Shown: one piece after another, positions 61,576 through 64,000 of the stretch | Layout of the letters: each line of letters opens with the position of its first letter | How positions within the stretch are numbered: position 1 is the first letter of the stretch | Origin: Burkholderia sp. BCC0322 | Lineage (GTDB): Bacteria; Pseudomonadota; Gammaproteobacteria; Burkholderiales; Burkholderiaceae | NCBI RefSeq assembly: GCF_902833045.1 | Contig: NZ_CADFDU010000003.1 | Coordinates: 496,001-560,000 of the forward strand | DNA: 64,000 nt | Reading direction: 5' to 3' | Notes under the pieces: model-generated | What the model was told of the DNA's origin: nothing | Database searches by the model: none | What the model saw: the letters and a program-made list of their open reading frames with translations, nothing else | Position numbers and translations under genes: made by a program

Positions 61576-61911
61576 TTAGCCGAAAAAACCTAACGCGGGG
61601 AGTGCGTAGGTCGCAAGATGAAAGAGAACAACAAATAGCGTGGCTGCAATGAACGTGATACCCCACTTGCGCGACGACCAACGTCGGTAAGCGAAGGCAT
61701 TGAGCGCGGCAAAGACGACCGAAGGCCACAAGGTCAGGGCGAACAGGCCGACGATGAATACTGCGTGTGGAGCGCAGTGTTCCATGTCGTTGCAGCCGGT
61801 CGAATGCGACCGCGGAGCAGGCCAATGAATCCGGCTGAACGTATAAAGGGACGCCCATGTGATGAGCAAACCCCATAGGATCCCGGGAACTGCAACCGCC
61901 AGTCGTTTCAT
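61576..61911 (-). CDS. Three-helix membrane protein, putative Tae4 immunity protein
   Basis: Protein of 111 residues with TM1 ~4-24, a short periplasmic loop with a Cys pair ('STGCNDMEHC'), TM2 ~47-67, a basic cytosolic loop ('YRRWSSRKW') and TM3 ~78-104, consistent with the positive-inside rule. It overlaps the Tae4 stop by 4 bp (ATGA) and is last in the PAAR-Tae4 operon, the usual place for an immunity gene. Known Tai4 immunity proteins are soluble periplasmic, so a membrane form would be unusual. It resembles no other family that can be named. Immunity is inferred from position only. Confidence 0.65.
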   Translation of the reverse strand: MKRLAVAVPGILWGLLITWASLYTFSRIHWPAPRSHSTGCNDMEHCAPHAVFIVGLFALTLWPSVVFAALNAFAYRRWSSRKWGITFIAATLFVVLFHLATYALPALGFFG

Positions 61912-62540
61912 TTGACTTCCCAGAAAAGGATTTCTTTCGAGTCGCCCAGATTCGAATACCAATTCCCGCGTCGGCCCCGAAGGTAATCAAGTGGGTTAAT
62001 CATGCTCGGCACGCCTATGCGAAACCTCCAGAACGAAGCAGTAGATGGCGTAAGGGTGTCCTTGTTCCACAAGTCAATATGGCCGCCGCTCAACGTGTCG
62101 CCAGAATCCCCTTCTTGCCGCCAGTAGCCAAAAAAATAGATGATACCGGTTCGACCTTTAATCTTGCGCTGCCAGTCCTGGCCGGTGATGTTCTCCGGCT
62201 TGCCCAGGCCGAGGAACGGCTGAAGCTTCAACCATTCGGCCAACTCGTAGGCACGCGTCGCTGCCGCTTTCCCGTCGAGTATCAGACGACCTAAGGACTT
62301 CTTCCCCGGCATCGGTTTCAACACCTTCTGCGAAAACGACTTCATGTCGCTCCCGACGTGGTGAAACGTAACGCTCATGCGAATAGCGCACTGATTCTCA
62401 TACTGGCCGGTGGGATCGTCGTATGGATCCTTCTTTGGATAGGCGCTCCAAAGTTCCCGAAATGACAACGTCTGAAGCGTTACCGGTTTGATGGACCCTT
62501 TAGTGTCGTTCGAGCGAACCTTCGTAGGCTTGTTTGGCAT
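61908..62540 (-). CDS. tae4: Type VI secretion amidase effector Tae4
   Basis: Peptidoglycan amidase of 210 residues. The catalytic Cys is in 'QYENQCAIRMSVTFH' (C51), inside the Tae4 hallmark N/C-x-x-RMS. The catalytic His is in 'LSGGHIDLWNK' (H154), followed by Asp. The N-terminal 'LSFRELWSAYP' and 'GIIYFFGYW' strands match the NlpC/P60-like Tae4 family, which cuts the gamma-D-glutamyl-meso-diaminopimelate bond in rival cell walls. No signal peptide, as expected for a T6SS-delivered cargo. It starts 3 bp after the PAAR stop and overlaps the next gene by 4 bp. Base composition is clearly lower in GC than the surroundings. Confidence 0.9.
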   Translation of the reverse strand: MPNKPTKVRSNDTKGSIKPVTLQTLSFRELWSAYPKKDPYDDPTGQYENQCAIRMSVTFHHVGSDMKSFSQKVLKPMPGKKSLGRLILDGKAAATRAYELAEWLKLQPFLGLGKPENITGQDWQRKIKGRTGIIYFFGYWRQEGDSGDTLSGGHIDLWNKDTLTPSTASFWRFRIGVPSMINPLDYLRGRRGNWYSNLGDSKEILFWEVK

Positions 62541-62543
62541 CAG

Positions 62544-63103
62544 TCAACTCTCGTATTGTTTTTCAATGGCCTCGTCGCCCCAATAAACCGTGTACTCATC
62601 GGGTTTGTTGCCGGTATCGATGCGGGGCAACTCTCCGCTTGGGTCGAGTCGGCCGTTGTAAGTGCGGCCATCCGCCGTTTCGATGTGGTACGGATATCCG
62701 ACAAGTACCGACTCGCGTGTCGTACACACCAGCTTTTCGTCGTAGCCGGAAGGTGCGGCGGATTGGGTTGGCGATGTAGATGACCAAGTTTCACGGGTGG
62801 CGGCTACTTGCCTGGACATGCTGCTGTCAGCTTCGTAGAAAATTCGGCTGTCGCCGCCCGCGATGACCTTGTTTTGTCCACACGGACAGAGCACGGGGTC
62901 TCCATTCAAAACGACTCTACGACCGTGGCAACTCATGCGCGTGGCGCTGCCTAAAATCTTGAATGCCCCTTTGCAATTGCCACAGGTTGCTTCGTCGCCA
63001 TCCAGCGCAACGCGTTTACCGTTATCGAATATCGTTGACGTGACGGCAATGACCAATCCGCCGGTGTTGTCGAGTCCCTGTCTCTTGCTGCTGTTCTGCG
63101 CAT
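62544..63103 (-). CDS. PAAR-domain type VI tip protein with C-terminal beta extension; frameshift near start
   Basis: The minus-strand frame 62544-63130 encodes a PAAR protein. 'VTSTIFDNGKRVALDGDEAT', 'MSCHGRRVVLNGDPVLCPC' and repeated Cys/His give the sharpened VgrG tip. The ~85-residue C-terminal part ('GYPYHIETADGRTYNGRLD', 'YTVYWGDEA') is a transthyretin-like beta domain common in T6SS proteins. In this frame there is no ATG: the best start, ATG 63103 with AAGGA seven bases upstream, is in the other frame, one base out of register. A one-base deletion or sequencing error near 63095-63100 would explain this. Without it, a TTG at 63056 would be needed. It heads a PAAR-Tae4-immunity operon. 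Confidence 0.8.
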
Positions 63104-63423
63104 CGTCGTTTCCTTTTGCATTAAGGAATCAAAGACAGTCATCGATAAGGGGAAAATTGTCTATGGGACTGATTCGAATTTGCGTGTGACTGATTCGACG
63201 ATTTGTATGCGTTAACGCATCGTCGATGTGGCGTGAGGCAAGCAGCAACGCGCTCGAGTTGCCGATGTTCGCAGCCCGCATATTGCTGATCAACCGTCTG
63301 AAGTCGTGCGCCGAACGTCGGTTGAGAGAGGGTGGCGTGGTCGACGCCGACCGCCACGCGGCGGTTACGCCGCCGTCGATCGCACAGGCGCCTGTCTGCG
63401 AATGACCGCCTGCACGGCGGCTG
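63104..63423. other. Region upstream of the PAAR gene with repeats
   Basis: No gene is supported here. It holds the regulatory region of the PAAR operon on the minus strand, with the direct repeats and palindromes listed separately. The upstream half is GC-rich like the neighbouring chromosome; the PAAR-proximal half is AT-richer. Confidence 0.5.
63167..63226. repeat. Direct repeats and nested palindromes upstream of the PAAR operon
   Basis: GACTGATTCGA occurs at 63167-63177 and 63188-63198, a 21-bp period (two helical turns). Next to it lies the perfect palindrome ATGCGTTAACGCAT (63207-63220), flanked by TCGACG (63195-63200) and CGTCGA (63221-63226), which can extend the structure. Same-face repeats plus a palindrome upstream of an effector operon suggest regulator sites; a recombination or insertion scar is the alternative. 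Confidence 0.6.
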
Positions 63424-63897
63424 TCACGCTTCCACCGGCATCGCACTCGTGCACTTGATCTCGTCGAGGCACACGCTCGAATGCACGCCGCTCACGCCGG
63501 GAATGCGCATCAGCGTCTCGAGCAGGAACCGCGACAAGCCTTTCAGATCGTGTGCGACGACCTTCAACACGTAGTCGATGTCGCCCGTCACCGAGAAACA
63601 CTCCTGGATCTGCGCGAGATCGGACACCAGTTTCTGGAACTTCGACAGGTCGCGGATATGCCCGCGCTCCATCGTCACGTGCACGAATGCGGTGACGCCG
63701 AAACCGAGCGTGTCGGGGCACAGCCGGGTTTCGTAGCGGCGGATCGCGCCGATTTCTTCGAGCCGCCGGTGGCGGCGCAGCGTCTGCGCGGGCGACAGGC
63801 CGACGGCCTTCGCCAGATCGAGGTTCGACGCGCGGCCGTTCTCCTGCAGGATCGCGAGCAAGTGCCGATCGAGGCGATCCAGAACCGGTTCATGCAT
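63424..63897 (-). CDS. Lrp/AsnC-family transcriptional regulator
   Basis: Regulator of 157 residues. The N-terminal HTH (~5-55) contains 'LDRLDRHLLAILQENGRASN' and 'VGLSPAQTLRRHRRLEEIG'. The RAM domain follows, ~70-150 ('FSVTGDIDYVLKVVAHDLK'). GAGGAAAC precedes ATG 63897. The upstream region 63898-64000 extends off the window, where a divergent target gene is likely. It is chromosome-like in base composition and marks the end of the AT-richer type VI cassette. Confidence 0.92.
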   Translation of the reverse strand: MHEPVLDRLDRHLLAILQENGRASNLDLAKAVGLSPAQTLRRHRRLEEIGAIRRYETRLCPDTLGFGVTAFVHVTMERGHIRDLSKFQKLVSDLAQIQECFSVTGDIDYVLKVVAHDLKGLSRFLLETLMRIPGVSGVHSSVCLDEIKCTSAMPVEA

Positions 63898-64000
63898 TTT
63901 TGTTTCCTCATTCGTCTCCTGGATGCAATCTTATCTCATAATGTAGGGTTTGCATGAACGGGTTACGAAACCCGATTTCGCCGTCGCGACGCTAAACTGA

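Noticed and set aside
1-64000. tRNA, rRNA or insertion-sequence genes
   Set aside because: No cloverleaf with a conserved TTCGAATC-type arm, no rRNA segment, and no transposase motif or paired terminal repeats were recognised by eye; a tRNAscan and IS search would be decisive.

Overview
The window is high-GC DNA whose gene content points to a Burkholderia-type beta-proteobacterium, most likely a secondary chromosome of a Burkholderia cepacia complex-like species. The signs are a DUF4148 protein, a Burkholderia-type trimeric porin, many LysR/AraC/IclR/Lrp regulators paired divergently with transporters or catabolic enzymes, and no translation or replication housekeeping genes. The genus is inferred from gene style; no marker gene is present.

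Layout. 1-369: 3' end of an AraC regulator. 443-8562 (minus): five-gene operon for an RND efflux pump (permease, fusion protein, outer-membrane lipoprotein) ending in its own response regulator and sensor kinase. 8791-13982: Crp/Fnr regulator divergent from an acyl-CoA ligase, then a chemoreceptor and a YqaA-type membrane protein. 14036-16752: Kch-type potassium channel and a LysE exporter divergent from an Lrp regulator. 16753-17587: gene-poor stretch with a small ORF, a gene remnant and a terminator. 17588-23325: unusual IclR regulator made of two full IclR units in one chain, divergent from a metallo-beta-lactamase-fold protein with an altered metal motif and followed by two paralogous MFS transporters. 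23347-31860: small membrane protein, a GAF/PAS/PAS/GGDEF enzyme, a short-chain dehydrogenase divergent from a GlxA-type AraC regulator and an epoxide hydrolase, a cupin, and a MarR-small membrane protein-MFS operon. 31950-35928: LysR regulator divergent from a beta-alanine/omega-amino acid transaminase and a CoA-acylating semialdehyde dehydrogenase (bau-like locus). 36079-39807: secreted repeat protein, EamA and AEC exporters, LysR. 40036-42489: AraC regulator divergent from an orphan cytochrome P450. 43646-47155: LuxR regulator divergent from an amino-acid permease and a DmpA-type aminopeptidase. 47598-50929: FUSC efflux protein divergent from LysR. 51056-54385: DUF4148 protein, porin, cytosine deaminase. 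54550-60125: ClC channel, methyltransferase, di-haem peroxidase, AcpA/PLC-type phosphoesterase lipoprotein. 60529-61386: EamA transporter. 61576-63103: AT-richer type VI secretion cassette of PAAR tip protein, Tae4 amidase effector and a putative membrane immunity protein. 63424-63897: AsnC/Lrp regulator.

Most units are independent 'regulator plus transporter/enzyme' modules for nutrient scavenging and drug or metabolite export. The most distinctive parts are the compact type VI effector cassette, which looks acquired and whose PAAR gene appears frameshifted near its start, and the tandem-IclR/MBL/double-MFS locus.
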